Assembly (NCBI GenBank): GCA_030248135.1
Contig: JASANC010003645.1
Coordinates: 62,001-126,000 of the forward strand
Source of the DNA: Theristus sp. LFF4_11
Lineage: Eukaryota; Nematoda; Chromadorea; Monhysterida; Xyalidae
DNA: 64,000 nucleotides
Direction: 5' to 3'
Shown here: piece after piece, positions 49,692 to 61,215 of the stretch
Layout of the letters: every line of letters begins with the position of its first letter
Numbering within the stretch: the first letter of the stretch is position 1
The notes under the pieces: generated by a model
The model's input: the letters and a program-made list of their open reading frames with translations, nothing else
What the model was told of the DNA's origin: nothing
The model's database searches: none
Translations under genes and position numbers: made by a program

Positions 49692-50994
49692 TTTTATATA
49701 TTTTTTGAGATTTCACAACGTATTTTTCAAACTACGTCAATTTTCTGTTATATTTATTTGACTGAAGAAGAAAACAATGACGCATACATGCAATGACTGA
49801 TAACCAAAATGTTCATGGTAAACACAGAAACTCGCTAAACCGATGTCACTGTAAGGGGTGTTTTTTATCAACATCAACACTCCTTGTAGTCACTATATCA
49901 TAAAAATTGATTTGAAACATCTTAGTATTATAATTGTAACAAAATCCTTGAAAAAACAAAAAAAAATCAGAAAATCATGGCAATAAATACTGAAAACACG
50001 TGCCCAAAACACATGAAGCAAAAAAAACTTATCTCAGAGATCACAGATCATTACAATTTGCCAAAAAAGAACAATTATGCGTCGATAACAAAAAAATCAA
50101 TCACAGAGCCCAATCAAAAGAAGTTTTCGACCGTTCCATAAAATTATTAAGAAATGTTTAAACAATTCAAATCCAATACGCTGATTGTGGCTGCTGCAAA
50201 CGGTTGCGACCAATCAGCGCAAGCGATCAAACCAACACCAATCAATTCGCACGCCGAAAAATCCTTTACACTCGACACGCAGAAATATAATGCAGGTGTA
50301 GTTTCCAGACCTGGTATGACGACAAATTGCGGAGCAATGGTGACAAAAATCCAAGAACGGGTATCAGTGCAGCTTTTTGCGCTCAGTCCAAAAAGTGGGT
50401 ACATTGCGAAATTTTGCTCCAGTAACCAAATATTTACGATTTTTGGCTTTTTGGCTCTTTTTAGGTTGGTGTTGTGTTATACTTGAACTAACCAGGCCAA
50501 ATCAGGCGAACAATTTTCATTCAGATACCGTAACTAAATCGTGACCACCTTGAAAGTCCGAAACATTTTTCGTTCCCCAATCTGAATTGCAGAAAACGTG
50601 TTTTCTTTACAATGTGTGAATAAATCACCTGCTCACTGACGTTGTCCTACAATGTTCCCGGCCAATCCCCTGTCACCGCCGTTGCCCTGCTGACAACTAT
50701 AAATGCTCTCTGTATTTTTAAACGACGTCACTTAAAATCACACAAAAACAACGACGGTTGTGGTTATTTGCCGGTTTTTCAAAAAAATGAAAAAAAAAAT
50801 TTCGAAAAAAAATGAAAATTCGGTAAATGGAAATTCGATGCTTCACAATTCTTCGAGCTCAGCTTTCGTCTAAAATCAAACACCGTTTGTCGAACTCGAT
50901 TTACCAACGTCTCAGAGTCGGGTGGCGACTGATGAAAAAATAATGATATTACGAGATGCTAGTTGGCTAACATGTAAAATTGTCTACAGTATTG
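49692..50994. other. Gene-poor region with dispersed repeat
   Basis: A/T-rich, without supported exons. The stretch 50368-50525 matches 60715-60885 in inverted orientation. Around 50700-50960 there are A-rich runs and an AAAAAAATTTCGAAAA palindrome. Confidence 0.4.
50368..50525 (+). repeat. Dispersed repeat, inverted relative of 60715-60885
   Basis: CTTTTTGCGCT(C/T)A, AAAAAGTGGGTAC, TTTTGCTCCAGTAACCAAAT and TTTTGGCTTTTTGG occur in order here and, reverse-complemented, at 60715-60885. Estimated identity is above 80 percent by eye. It ends near a GGCCAAAT...GATACCGTAAC block shared by both copies. Confidence 0.7.
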
Positions 50995-51589
50995 CTAATT
51001 GGTTACCGTTCGAAAATCAGTTGGCCCATCGGCAATCGTCAGTTTCAACGACTCCTCCATCGTGCGCAGAATTTCAATCAGCTCACCAACGAAGCAGTTA
51101 GTTGCACACACTTGTTTCAGCGCTATGGCAACTGCTTCAGCAACGCGCATGCATTCTCCATCTGAAGTTTTATTGTTCTACGTGGTACAGCACGCTTGAG
51201 AAACAAATCGCTAGATAAAACCGACTGTTTCCCGGAGCGATCGCTTGCGATAATCTTGTTGATTTTCTTTTTCTCCTGCTTCAGTTTTTCATCACGAATG
51301 TTCTCCAGCTTCCGCATCGCGAGAGCACACTTGATTGGTTCCCTGGAAGTTTCAAAAGCGTAATAAAAAGACCAATAAAAAGTTTTTGCAACAAATCACC
51401 AAACAGACGCTTTTTGCTAAATGTTTGGCTAAATTGCAAAAATCGTACTTGTTTTTCTGCAGTAACAGAATCGAATCGTAAAGCGAATTTTAACGTGTGC
51501 GGCATGGAAACGCGAGACCGATTGTCTCGCCATTTTACTAGAGTTTCTCTTTCCGTTGAACTTGGAGCGCATTGCCCGGCAACTTCCAT
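50995..51589 (-). CDS. Unrecognised small gene, possibly coiled-coil protein
   Basis: Three coding-like blocks in order on the minus strand. An N-terminal block starts at the ATG at 51587-51589 (about 47 residues, then donor-like CAA|GTACGA). A charged block begins after an ACTTCCAG site near 51340 (MRKLENIRDEKLKQEKKK, then IIASDR). A C-terminal block after AAACTTCAG near 51170 (VAEAVAIALKQVC, ELIEILRTMEESLK) ends at TAG 50995-50997. The blocks are in different frames and I could not make every junction agree in phase, so intron positions are uncertain or the gene is decayed. No family is recognised. Confidence 0.4.
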
Positions 51590-51630
51590 TTATGATTGAA
51601 AAATAATTAGGAGAATAATGTTTTTAACCC

Positions 51631-52139
51631 ATGGATATCTTTAAGAAAAGCAAATGGAATTTGCTGAACTTTGTGCAACACCCAATGACGGCGGAGGATT
51701 TGCTACTGGAAGGCAGAAAGTTGATTAGCGTGCTGCTGGGCACAGTCATGGAGCCGCTGAAAACCGGCGAATCCCCGTATGATCGGATGGGATATCAGAG
51801 TCCATCTCCTAGAGACATGTCCTAGAGACAAGCAGGTACACTTATGAGGAACATCTGGATGCCTTTTATGGGGCAATATTTAACGTGGACGGAAATGAAG
51901 GTGAGAGATTAGGAGAGTGGACAGAAGGTCACACCGATTGTCAACAGTTGTGGATGGCGGATAGAATCAGGGAATACTGTACTCATCCGCGTGCTAAGCG
52001 CGAAAGACAAACGCTGGCTTTTTATGTACTGTTGTATTTAGATGAGAAATTGTCTTTGAAAACCTACAAGCAGGTAATCTGTCGGTGCAGCTTTACAGAA
52101 TTCGCCTCTCGTGACATAATCGGTTTCGCGAGAGCATAA
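51631..52139 (+). pseudogene. Unrecognised broken coding sequence
   Basis: Two consecutive frames: 51631-51825 (about 64 residues, ends at TAG after RDMS) and a second from about 51845 to 52139 with a protein-like composition (YEEHLDAFYGAIFNVDG, LAFYVLLYLDEKLSLKTYKQ). They are offset in frame, with a stop between them and no good splice pair. It may be the remnant of a transposon or other protein gene. Function unknown. Confidence 0.3.
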
Positions 52140-53950
52140 TTGGTTATGTTGAGGTGCACGCACGGCAGCCACTAACTACTTACCAGAAGGCACTAGTGAA
52201 AGGTTGGCTAAAAATGTGCCCGCTAGTCTTATTAGACACCGCTTTTCCTTCTTTGCCCGCAGTTTACACGCGCGCTGAGTTGAAAGAACCGTGTCACTGG
52301 CATGGATATGATATATGAGTAATTTGGAGATGCACAAAAGCTATTGGAATAACCCAGATCCAGTTCTGAGCGAACAATTGAAATGGCCGTCATTTATCTA
52401 GGGTAGGATGGTGTTTGCAAGTCCATTGTTTCCATCAGGACTAATTTCTAAATAGAAATGATGATTGGGACAGCGTGCTTGCATTTATGGATATGTCTGA
52501 GGGTGGGCTATTTAACTTTGCAAGTCTAGGCAGGCGGCCAAAAGTGAATTGCGGTCATTTTATTGAAATGTTGCAAGTAATTCTCTTATGCCACAAGTGT
52601 TGGATAAGAACAAAATAAATTATTGTGTAATGAACTGTTGTGTGTTAGTATGTGCGTATGTTGTGCATTTTATTGTTTGTGGAAAAACAAAATTTTGTAA
52701 TTATATCAACTGTTGAATCATAAGCGAATCACATCTCTGTTTGTCTTCCAGAGGATGATTAATAGGATTGGATACCATTCTGCGGTCGTGGGCCAAACAA
52801 CGAACTCAGCAACATGTTTCATACACCACACGTCATACATGCAGACCACTGTCAGTTTACCTCAACAGAAACTGCGTATCAATACATCAAATGCAAAGTA
52901 GTACGCTCGCGTCACCAAGTATTAAGAAGCATCCTGTTGATAAGAGACCCGTTTGTAGTAAAATCTATGGTTTCAACTGAATCTTACCGCTTCTGGACAA
53001 ATGCTATTTAAAAGCGTTGGAATACTGTTAAACCAGCTGTTATGTGCGATGTTCTGCTTTGGTGCGTGTAAATGGCTCACTGGACTGCCAGACGATCCGA
53101 GCTGCTGTGTGTGATGACCGGTGCACGACGTTTGGATTTTTACTTTACTTTTACTCAATTAAAACGACGACGACTTTTATTAAAACGACTTTACTTTTAT
53201 TAAAACAACGACGAAAGACAGTAAAAATAAAAAGGAACAAAATGGCACAAACGGCACATGCTGACCTCATAAAACACGGCACTTCTAAAATGTACAAGAA
53301 CGAATCTAAGAAAAATAGCTGAACAAAGATATAATAAAACCGTTGAGCATCTAGGAAAAAAGTAGATGAGCATTGGAAGTCAAGCGCTCTGTCAGAAGCA
53401 GTTCACCGTAAACCCGGCTTTGTGTGAGAGTGCAGACACGAAGGCTAATGTAGGACATTACAATACCCTACTCCCCCATACGGAGCGCCCTCGCGACGTC
53501 ACTCTCCCTACGAAGCCGAGTGTCTGCTACACTGCCTGACCTGGGCGCCTGCTTCCACTCACTTCAAAACTCCTAAATGCTCCAACTCAAACGGAAAACT
53601 GTGGGCGCATTCACGTTGGTTCGTGCGAGATTTTCTGGTAATTTTGGTCCCGGTTCTCTCTGCGTTTGCACACAGGGATAGGAAAAATGTTTGGTACAAT
53701 TCGACCATAAAGAATGATTGGTGAAGTAATTCATTAGCCGCGACAAAAAGTTTGTTATCTTATTTTATAGAATTTTCTCATTCAGACTCACTTTTTTATT
53801 TTGAACAAAATTTTTTCTTTTCCGCAGTTGAATAAACTGATTGACACTGCAGGAAGTGTTTCATTAGTGATTTATGTGATGTTTGATAATTTTGACTGAT
53901 GGTTGATGTAATATTTGGTGATTTTGATTGATGATTGATGTGCTCTTGAT
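52140..53950. other. Region with no recognised gene
   Basis: A/T-rich DNA. A GC-richer patch at 53390-53590 has no start codon or splice support. TTTTATTAAAACGAC is repeated around 53150-53215. No RNA gene seen. Confidence 0.4.
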
Positions 53951-54711
53951 TAGGGTTGGCAAAATACCGTTTTTTTTTCAAATCGTGTAAAAAACCTGTG
54001 TTTTTACAAAAAAAACGAAAGCCAAAAATTTGTAAAAACCCACATATTTTTCGCAGCCGACTTTAAACTTGAACCAGGATTTGTGAAAACAGCTTTCAGA
54101 ATGCTTTGTTCAAAATATCGTGCACCAACAAAAAAATAAATTATGTTTGGGCTTGAAAACCCAAACAAACCCAAAAAACCCAGCAATAAATCGAACATTA
54201 TCTTTTGCTCAATCGTTTATATTCCACCAGTTACACAGGAAAAAACCACAGCGTTTTCACCGGACAGTCTTTGGTCACAATAGACGAACACAATTTGCTG
54301 CAATAACGCAATTAAACCGAATTTAGAGTCAGTTCAGATCAAAAAGAAAACTGATCAGTAATAGTGTAAGAAAAAACATTTTGAGCGACATTTGGAATTT
54401 TTGAAATTTTCAGGTCAGCTCGGCAGCTCCAGCCGATTCTTGCACCTCGCTTAACAGTTCTTTCAAAACATCAATGTCAATTTCGTCATCATATTTTTCT
54501 TGGTCACAGATTTTCTCATTTTCTCATCAAAAATGATATAAAAACTCAGGGTCCGAAATTGAAAACCGGAAAATACGAAAAAAACCGGAAAAATACAGAA
54601 ACGGTCTTTTTCCCGTTTTTTTCAAAGCACCAATTTTTGCCCTGGTAAAAAACGCGTATAAATACGTTTTTTACCGGTAAAAAAACCGGTATTTTTACCA
54701 TGCCAACCTTA
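53951..54711. mobile_element. hAT-type MITE with 8-bp target duplication
   Basis: The ends TAGGGTTGGCA (53951) and TGCCAACCTTA (ending 54711) are inverted repeats, 10 of 11 matching, of the AGGGTTGGCA type common in hAT elements. The 8 bases CTCTTGAT occur directly before (53943-53950) and directly after (54712-54719), the duplication length typical of hAT. Length is 761 bases. The interior is A/T-rich with CCGTTTTTTT and CCGGTATTTTTACC tracts and no transposase. Confidence 0.85.
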
Positions 54712-55087
54712 CTCTTGATTAATATTAATGACAATAAATTTTCAGTACAGTCTTACTTTTATAATTATGATGGCAATTTTTTGACCAAATTTTTAATTGA
54801 ATCGGAATGTGTCAAAACATGTTCAATATGAATAAGTAACTTTGAATTGAGCAAAATAAGGCACTTTACAAACTGATTGCCCGTTTTTCTGACTCAGAGG
54901 TGTGCTGATTGGCTTAATTTCTTGTCAAGAAAGCTTCACCTAAGTTTTTAACATCGAAAACAGCGAGTCAGCATTCTCAAGACACCACAGAAACACCGGG
55001 AAAATCATCACAAGTTGTGGGATGGTTCTCTGCATTTCGGCCTGGCCAACAGATGCAGAAGAGAAAATATAATCAACAAACTGAAAA

Positions 55088-57766
55088 TCAAAACTCCTCT
55101 TCCAGATCGCTTTCTGGGATCTGGTGAATGGCCAGCTGATTGCAGTCAGAGTTGTCATCGTCGTCATCATCGCCATCATCATCATCATCCGACAAATCGA
55201 TCGTCACTGGTTCGACGATGATTCGACCGTTACAATCGATCGGCACGCCGTCTGTGGCAATAAACTGATTTTCGACTTTGAGGACGTGCTCGTAAAACGG
55301 TCGAATCTTGTCCTGCAAAACAATGTTTCAAAGTGAGCTTGAAAAATTCTTGAGCCTACCAATTGAGTCTAAAGTCACAATGAACGTTTAATTACCGCAT
55401 CGAACGTCGCGAAAATCGACTTGGCAATGTCAAGCACCGTGTCGACCGACTGCTTTTCGGCTGACGTGAGCGTTGCGAGTTTGTGCTTGAAGACCCCCAT
55501 ACCAGCTCAATCGGATTCAAAACACAGTGGTAGGGGGGGGGCGTTCGAAGCACAGTGACTCCGTATTCTGCGGCAGCGCGAGCGTCGACCTTAAAGAAAT
55601 ATGGAGCCATGTTCATCAAGATCTGCAGATTACCCTATCGCAAAATATGAGAACCGCACGTAGAATCGTTGCGTCCATTTTTTGTGCGCACGGAACAGCT
55701 CAACAATTTGGCCGCGTTTCAGCTTGTCGGCGTTTGGCGGCAGAGCGCAGCCGTTCGAGCGCAGCCACTCAATCAGCGCCGGCTTCGTTGTCTTCTCGGG
55801 TGCAGGCGGATACTAAATTCAGTAAGTTTTATTGATAATGCAGAATGGAATCTGAAGAAAACGGTTTTTACTCAAACTAAAGTTAAGATCAGCCTTGTTC
55901 AAAACATTGAGAAGAGATTTACAAAGTTAAAATTTACTTTACAGCTGTGGTAAGCTGCGTTATCACAGACAACGACAGCACCGCGGGGTATGCTGCCGTT
56001 GTCAAGCAGCTTGAAGAACCACTGTTCATAGCTTTCCGCTGTCATGCTCCCGTGATAGTCTGCGTCGGCGTGCTGAGCTGATTTGAGATCAGACAAGAAA
56101 TATTCTGAGTTAAGCACCCAGCCATTCGGACCGATCGCCCCTATGACCACTAGTCGACGACCTGGTTCTGTAAATGAAACTGTACTTTCATGTGTGATCA
56201 AAGCTGAGAACCTTGATGCTGTTGAATGAGATGTTGAATTGAGTCTAAAAATAGCAGCTTGTCAACTTACGGTCTGCGGTCTTCAGACCAAGCTGCAGGC
56301 CTGACCCCTGCCTCAACGCCAATGACGGGTCTTTGGCAACGGCCCGATCTTGCCAAGCGAATCCGTGGAAATTTGACTGCAAATTGAACAAAAATTATCG
56401 AATTATAAGTTTAAATCAATTTCTTTATTCAGGTTGACACGGTCCGCACCTGAAAAATCCACGTCTCATCGATGCAGTAAATCGGGCAGCCGTCGGCACG
56501 AGCTTTCTGGATGCGCCTCAGGTATTCTGCTCGCTGAAGCACCGCCGTTCGACTCGCATACAGCCTGAGCACGCCGTCCTGTCGCTTCCGGTATCTGTAA
56601 ACAAGTTGTTCATTTAATATTTGGTTTTTTTAAAAATTGGTGAGAGTTACTTTTAAAAGTTGTTTAGTGCTGGATGGTTTTTTGTAGAATCGTTAAATAG
56701 AGTTTTTTAATACTGGCCGGGTCTTTCGTTGGGTGATTTTGGTTGCCTATATGATATGATGAACGTTAATTGTAAACACAAATATAAAAAAATCGTGGTG
56801 CGGTGCAACTTGTAGTAAAATATTGCACATGCAGAATTGTGTGCTGTTTTGTTCCACAACCACTTTTGTTTCTCCAGCACCGGGGGCGACGCAGACGTTA
56901 CGAGACCGAGCCAGGAAACATGCGTTTGTCGTTCACAGCAAACCAGACTTTCCGTTTAGCCGATTTCATTCCGTAAACAAATGGTGAACGTCGAATCAGT
57001 CACACCAAACTGAAATTTTTTAGTGCTCGTACTTTGACAAACGGGCGTTTTTAAGGAGTCGAGTAGCCGACAGCGTGAAATCGTCGACTGACTGCCTCCA
57101 GCCTCGCGTACTTGCCACGCGCGAAAATGTTGCTCTTCATTGAGCCAGTCTCCCGAAGCCGCCGTTCGCAGCGACCTGTTCGGGGATACGAAGACCGTCG
57201 AATGGTAAAAACAGGCAAGAACAATTTTCGTGGTTTTTATTCAAGGGACGACATTTAGTTTGTCTTGACTTGGAAATCAACGGACCACTGTTGACTTTAT
57301 TTTTTGTTTTTTTTCCGAGACATAAATTCCGCACACGACTGACGAAGGCCACGAAATTTATTTAGACGACGCACAAAAACCGCTCAGTTTCTTTTAATTT
57401 GTGGACATGTAGTGTTTAATGGCCCGAAATGTCCATTCATATCAACGTTATATCATTTCTTAAAAAAATCCGTGCAATGATCTCACCTACTGCGCGGTAC
57501 ACGGTTGTGAGCGAGCACCCGAACATTGATGCCACTTGCAACGCTGGACGCACGACGCCAAGTGGTCGATCGCTGGTTTGCTTGGCCTCAATATCTTGCA
57601 GCACCGTGTAAATAGCTCCATCGAGCCGCGGGCATTCAGCCGAAGATTCGAACACCTCGTTGGTGGCCTTTCTCCTTTTCACGTTTGTTGCAGACGGTGT
57701 TGATGTTGATGTTGACGATGATGGTTGGACTGCAGTGCAGTTATGATTAGTTTTCTTGAAAGACAC
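55088..57766 (-). CDS. Tc1/IS630-like DDE transposase or derived gene, frameshifted
   Basis: Blocks on the minus strand, in order: a start region with an HTH-like stretch (57487-57766, upstream start unresolved; VASMFGCSLTTVYRAVG); 56452-56594 with first catalytic Asp (IYCIDETWIFQ); 56276-56378 (FHGFAWQDRAV); 55938-56164 with second Asp (AVVVCDNAAYHS); 55634-55812 (KPALIEWLRSNG); about 55500-55595 with the third acidic residue (PPPYHCVLNPIELVW); 55400-55498; 55088-55318, an acidic tail (eleven Asp in two runs). DETW, DNAAYH and NPIELVW are the DDE_3 hallmarks. Most junctions keep phase, but after NPIELVW the frame shifts at a run of five G (about 55496-55500), so this copy may be broken or hold a sequence error. 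There is no exon between 56600 and 57487 that I trust. A separate frame at 57841-58155 (Thr/Asn-rich) might be a first exon. Multiple introns and an added acidic tail raise domestication as an alternative. Confidence 0.65.
56905..57010 (-). repeat. Dispersed repeat, inverted relative of 59845-59965
   Basis: AAACATGCG...TTGTCGTTCACAGCAAAC, CCGTTTAGCCGATTTC and GTAAACAAATGGTGAA match the reverse complement of 59845-59965, about 85 percent by eye. It lies inside an intron of the transposase-like gene. Confidence 0.7.
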
Positions 57767-58159
57767 AACAGCTTGCGGTCTACCACGCTGATTGGTGCGT
57801 GACTTTGTTTGAGAAGCTGATGAGTGTTCATAAAAAACAATTATATTTCATGTTCTAACATTTTTTTGAAACAAAATTTCCAGAAAAACAGACCGTTTTC
57901 TAACCAGTCGGAATTGCTGTTGTTGTTGGTGGTGGTGGTGGTGATGTTGCTGTTGTTGGTGTGGCTTGGGCTGCCGTCCGTCACACCGGAAATGGGCGGC
58001 GCACAGCAGCTGCATGTGCCAGTGGAGCATCGGTCGTAATCGTGGTGCCTCGGCGACACGGTGTCGTAGTCCTGGTCACGGATGACGAGCGCGACTGAGG
58101 CTTTATTCTGCGTCATTTTTAACATTTTTCTTTTTATGATTTGCGTCCGAGACATGTTG

Positions 58160-60316
58160 AATCAATCTGAAATTTTAATAAAATGGATATTGCACATTTT
58201 GAATCACAAACAAGTGTGTTGTTCATTGAATAAACTTTTTTTCACTTCTTGCTGTTGCAAGTTCCATTGATTTTGGTTGATTTTTTATTGACATTTTTTG
58301 TGTTAAAAATGATTTGGATGTTTTTTGTTTCACAATTGTGGTTCGTCGTTTGTGTTTTATTTTGTTTGTTTGAAAAAGCAATAATTTTGTTTTGAACGTT
58401 GGATGTTGGAATGTTTTTGTTTTGAACGTTGGATCTTGGAACTTTACGAAGAAAAGTCGCTTTTTGTCGGATTTAAAAAAACCGTAGCCACTTTCCAAAA
58501 AACCAGAAAACAAACATCCCACTTTACAAAAACAGAAAATTCACTTTCCAAGCAATCACAGGCAATCAAAAATTTTATTTTTCGTTCAATTGAAATGAAA
58601 TTTTGTAAAAGAAAAGACAATTATTCAATATCAACAAATTTGTTCAGTTAAAAGTGTGTTACAAAGTTATCAGTATGGGAAATATTTTTGAAATCCCGCC
58701 AGCTGTCTGCGCTTCGCAGTTTTGTGGGGAAATGTCTCGTAACCACAGCGTCGCCGTCGGATGACGTCATGCGTCTGGTTTGGTGTCCGGCTTTTCCCCA
58801 ACTCGTGAAACTTTTGTGCCCGCGGTCTTCCTGTAACGATAATAGGCACTTAAATCAAGGTTGAATTCGCTAGCGGACAAAATGTCGTATTAGTGTATAC
58901 TGTAGAAATTCCGGAGTCATGCATTAGCATGCAATGACTTTCTCCAACCGATTTGGCTAACTGTGTTCGTAAATTATAACGAAAGTGAAAGTTATGTGCG
59001 ATACAAACACAGGCGATACGCATGGCAATCACTGATACAGATGACAAAATGATCGCCCGTAGTAACGCCCCATAGCAAAGTCGACAGCGATAATGGCGTC
59101 TGAATATCAGTACTAGGCGCCTGTGTAATTATGACAGTCGGCGTATGACCAGTTTAAATGATGAACGGATTAACGGCCACAGGGCGTGGCTGAAATAACA
59201 CATGGAATATCAAAATAACACATGGAATATCAGGGACCACCCAATGATTAAAAACAAAGAAGATCATACTCATAAACAAAGATGGTCAAAAAGATCACAT
59301 AAAGACTTCATAACAACATCCCGCGTAGGTGGCGAGCGAGTCTGAACAGGAGGCGGACCCAAAGACGACGGCCAGAAAGCAGTGGTGACTTGGACACCAA
59401 CTTTGCGCCTTGTAACGACCGTCGATTGACGAGACCAAGTGAACAGCGTTTCCTGAAAACAAAAATTTAAAAAGCTCATTAATTTAGAACCGCGTAGGAA
59501 ATTCGTTTAAATCACCCTTTGGATAATTTCTGCTATTTAGATCTTTATTGTTTTTAGAAGCATTCATCTATGCGGTCTTTAAACGCCTTTTGTTTGTCTA
59601 TTTAAATTTAGCGCGCCTGTTAAACTCTTTTAAAATGCCATGTTCTCTTGGTTCTACCGTGTTTGTAAAATATTTGGTAGAATTGTTGTTAATGAGCAAA
59701 AACACCTAACTAGTCATCTAATGTTTCACACCAGCTTAAAACCTATACCACCATCTGTTCACATTCTATTGTGGATTTATTCAAACGTGTCCGGACTAAA
59801 ATGACGTCATTTGCTTTAAAGACGCCCGTTTGTTTAAGTACAGGCACTGGAATGTCAGTTTGATGTGAATGATTCGACATTCACCATTTGTTTACGAGAA
59901 GAAATCGGCTAAACGGAAAATCTAGTTTGCTGTGAACGGCAAGCGCATGTTTGGCGGCACATGACGTCATTTCAGTGGGACGTTTAAAAAAATAGGTCAT
60001 AGCTTACCAACCAACAATACAGGAACCAATAGATAAGGGTAAGTAACACACTAACAATTAATGTAGAGACTCAACTATAACCAACTGGGCTAGACAGGTT
60101 CATTTATTTGAACCCAAGGTGTTTTAACGGTTGTTGTTGCGCTGTTTTGTTGTATCTGGTTTGTTGTATACGGCAAGCGCATGTCTGACGGCATGTGACG
60201 TCATTTCAGTGGGACGCGTTTGGAAGAATAGGTCATATCTGACAATCTCAAATTCCAGTTCATATTTTAGCCTTGCTAAAGAAACTTCAGCAATCCATTA
60301 ACGACATCAAAACAAA
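58160..60316. other. Gene-poor, repeat-rich region
   Basis: No exon is supported. Contains a tandem GGAATGTTTTTGTTTTGAACGTTGGA-type duplication near 58385-58440 (TTTTGTTTTGAACGTTGGAT twice), a duplicated AAATAACACATGGAATATCA around 59190-59230, and the repeats at 59845-60010 and 60165-60240. Confidence 0.45.
59845..60010 (+). repeat. Dispersed repeat with direct partial copy at 60165-60240
   Basis: The block GAACGGCAAGCGCATGT...GACGTCATTTCAGTGGGACG, then AATAGGTCATA, recurs at about 60165-60240 with few changes. The left part is the inverted partner of 56905-57010. Probably a non-autonomous transposon family. Confidence 0.6.
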
Positions 60317-60490
60317 ATGAGCGAAAACGTCGTCCAGCAGTATGTGGCAGCGAAACGCTGTTATGAAGCAGCCACGCTTCATATCACTCAAAATCGAATG
60401 ACGAAGCAGGTGGCGACGGTGCTGGTCCGGTCGCCAAGTGAGGAGTTTCTGTTGGGCAAAAACCGATCTCGCAGATCAATAAGTGGATGA
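60317..60490 (+). CDS. Short unrecognised frame
   Basis: ATG in a good context (AAACAAAATGAGC) opens 57 residues (start SENVVQQYVAAKRCYEAATL) ending TGA at 60488-60490. Composition is protein-like but no family is recognised. It might be a real small gene, a first exon, or a fragment inside a repeat-rich region. Confidence 0.25.
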   Translation: MSENVVQQYVAAKRCYEAATLHITQNRMTKQVATVLVRSPSEEFLLGKNRSRRSISG

Positions 60491-60714
60491 AACGTTGATT
60501 TTTAATGAATAAAATTTTTGGGAATGTAAATTTTTTTTTGTAATTTATTTTTGTATTTTCCCGTACTTCCTTTACGCGTTTTACGCGTTCGCGAAAGCAT
60601 AGTCTCGCTGCTCGCTGGGTAGCTATTAATTCAAACTGCATGAATGTGTCTTTAGGCTTAAGTGCTATAGTTAAAAAACCGTGCTCTACAGGTTACGGTA
60701 GTCACGATATAGTT

Positions 60715-60885
60715 ACGGTATATGAATGAAAATTGTTCGCCTAAATTTGGCCTGATTAGTTCCACACGGTCCAGATAGAAACAACCCAAAAAGGGCCAAA
60801 AAGCCAAAACTCGCAAATATTTGGTTACTGGAGCAAAATATCGTAATGCATGCATGGTACCCACTTTTTCGGATTAAGCGCAAAA
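60715..60885 (-). repeat. Dispersed repeat, inverted copy of 50368-50525
   Basis: Reverse complement reads CTTTTTGCGCTTA, AAAAAGTGGGTACC, TTTTGCTCCAGTAACCAAAT and TTTTGGCTTTTTGG, as at 50368-50525. No coding capacity. Confidence 0.7.
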
Positions 60886-61215
60886 AGTTGCCCTAACACT
60901 CGTTCTTGGATTTTTGTCACTGTTGCTCCGCAATTTGTCGTCATACCAGGAATACCCAGTCTGCAGATGCAGATGCAGCAATCGATTTAGATGCAGGATC
61001 CCGTGTGAAAAAAATTCAAGCAAAAAAAAAACAAATGGATCCAAACAGTAAGTTCAAGTACACCGCAAACAGCCTTTTTGTTTCTGAAAAATTTTCGCTT
61101 CTGCATCGAAATCTGCGCGAGCATCTGCGCATCTGTGCATCGATACTTGCATGATAATTTGCATCTGAATCTGTATCGCATTTCTGTGCGGAACACAACA
61201 CGTGTATCTTCATCA

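Noticed and set aside
49373..49716. Alternative long minus-strand frames around the first exon of b561 copy B
   Set aside because: They overlap the real exon in other frames and lack heme histidines and membrane pattern.
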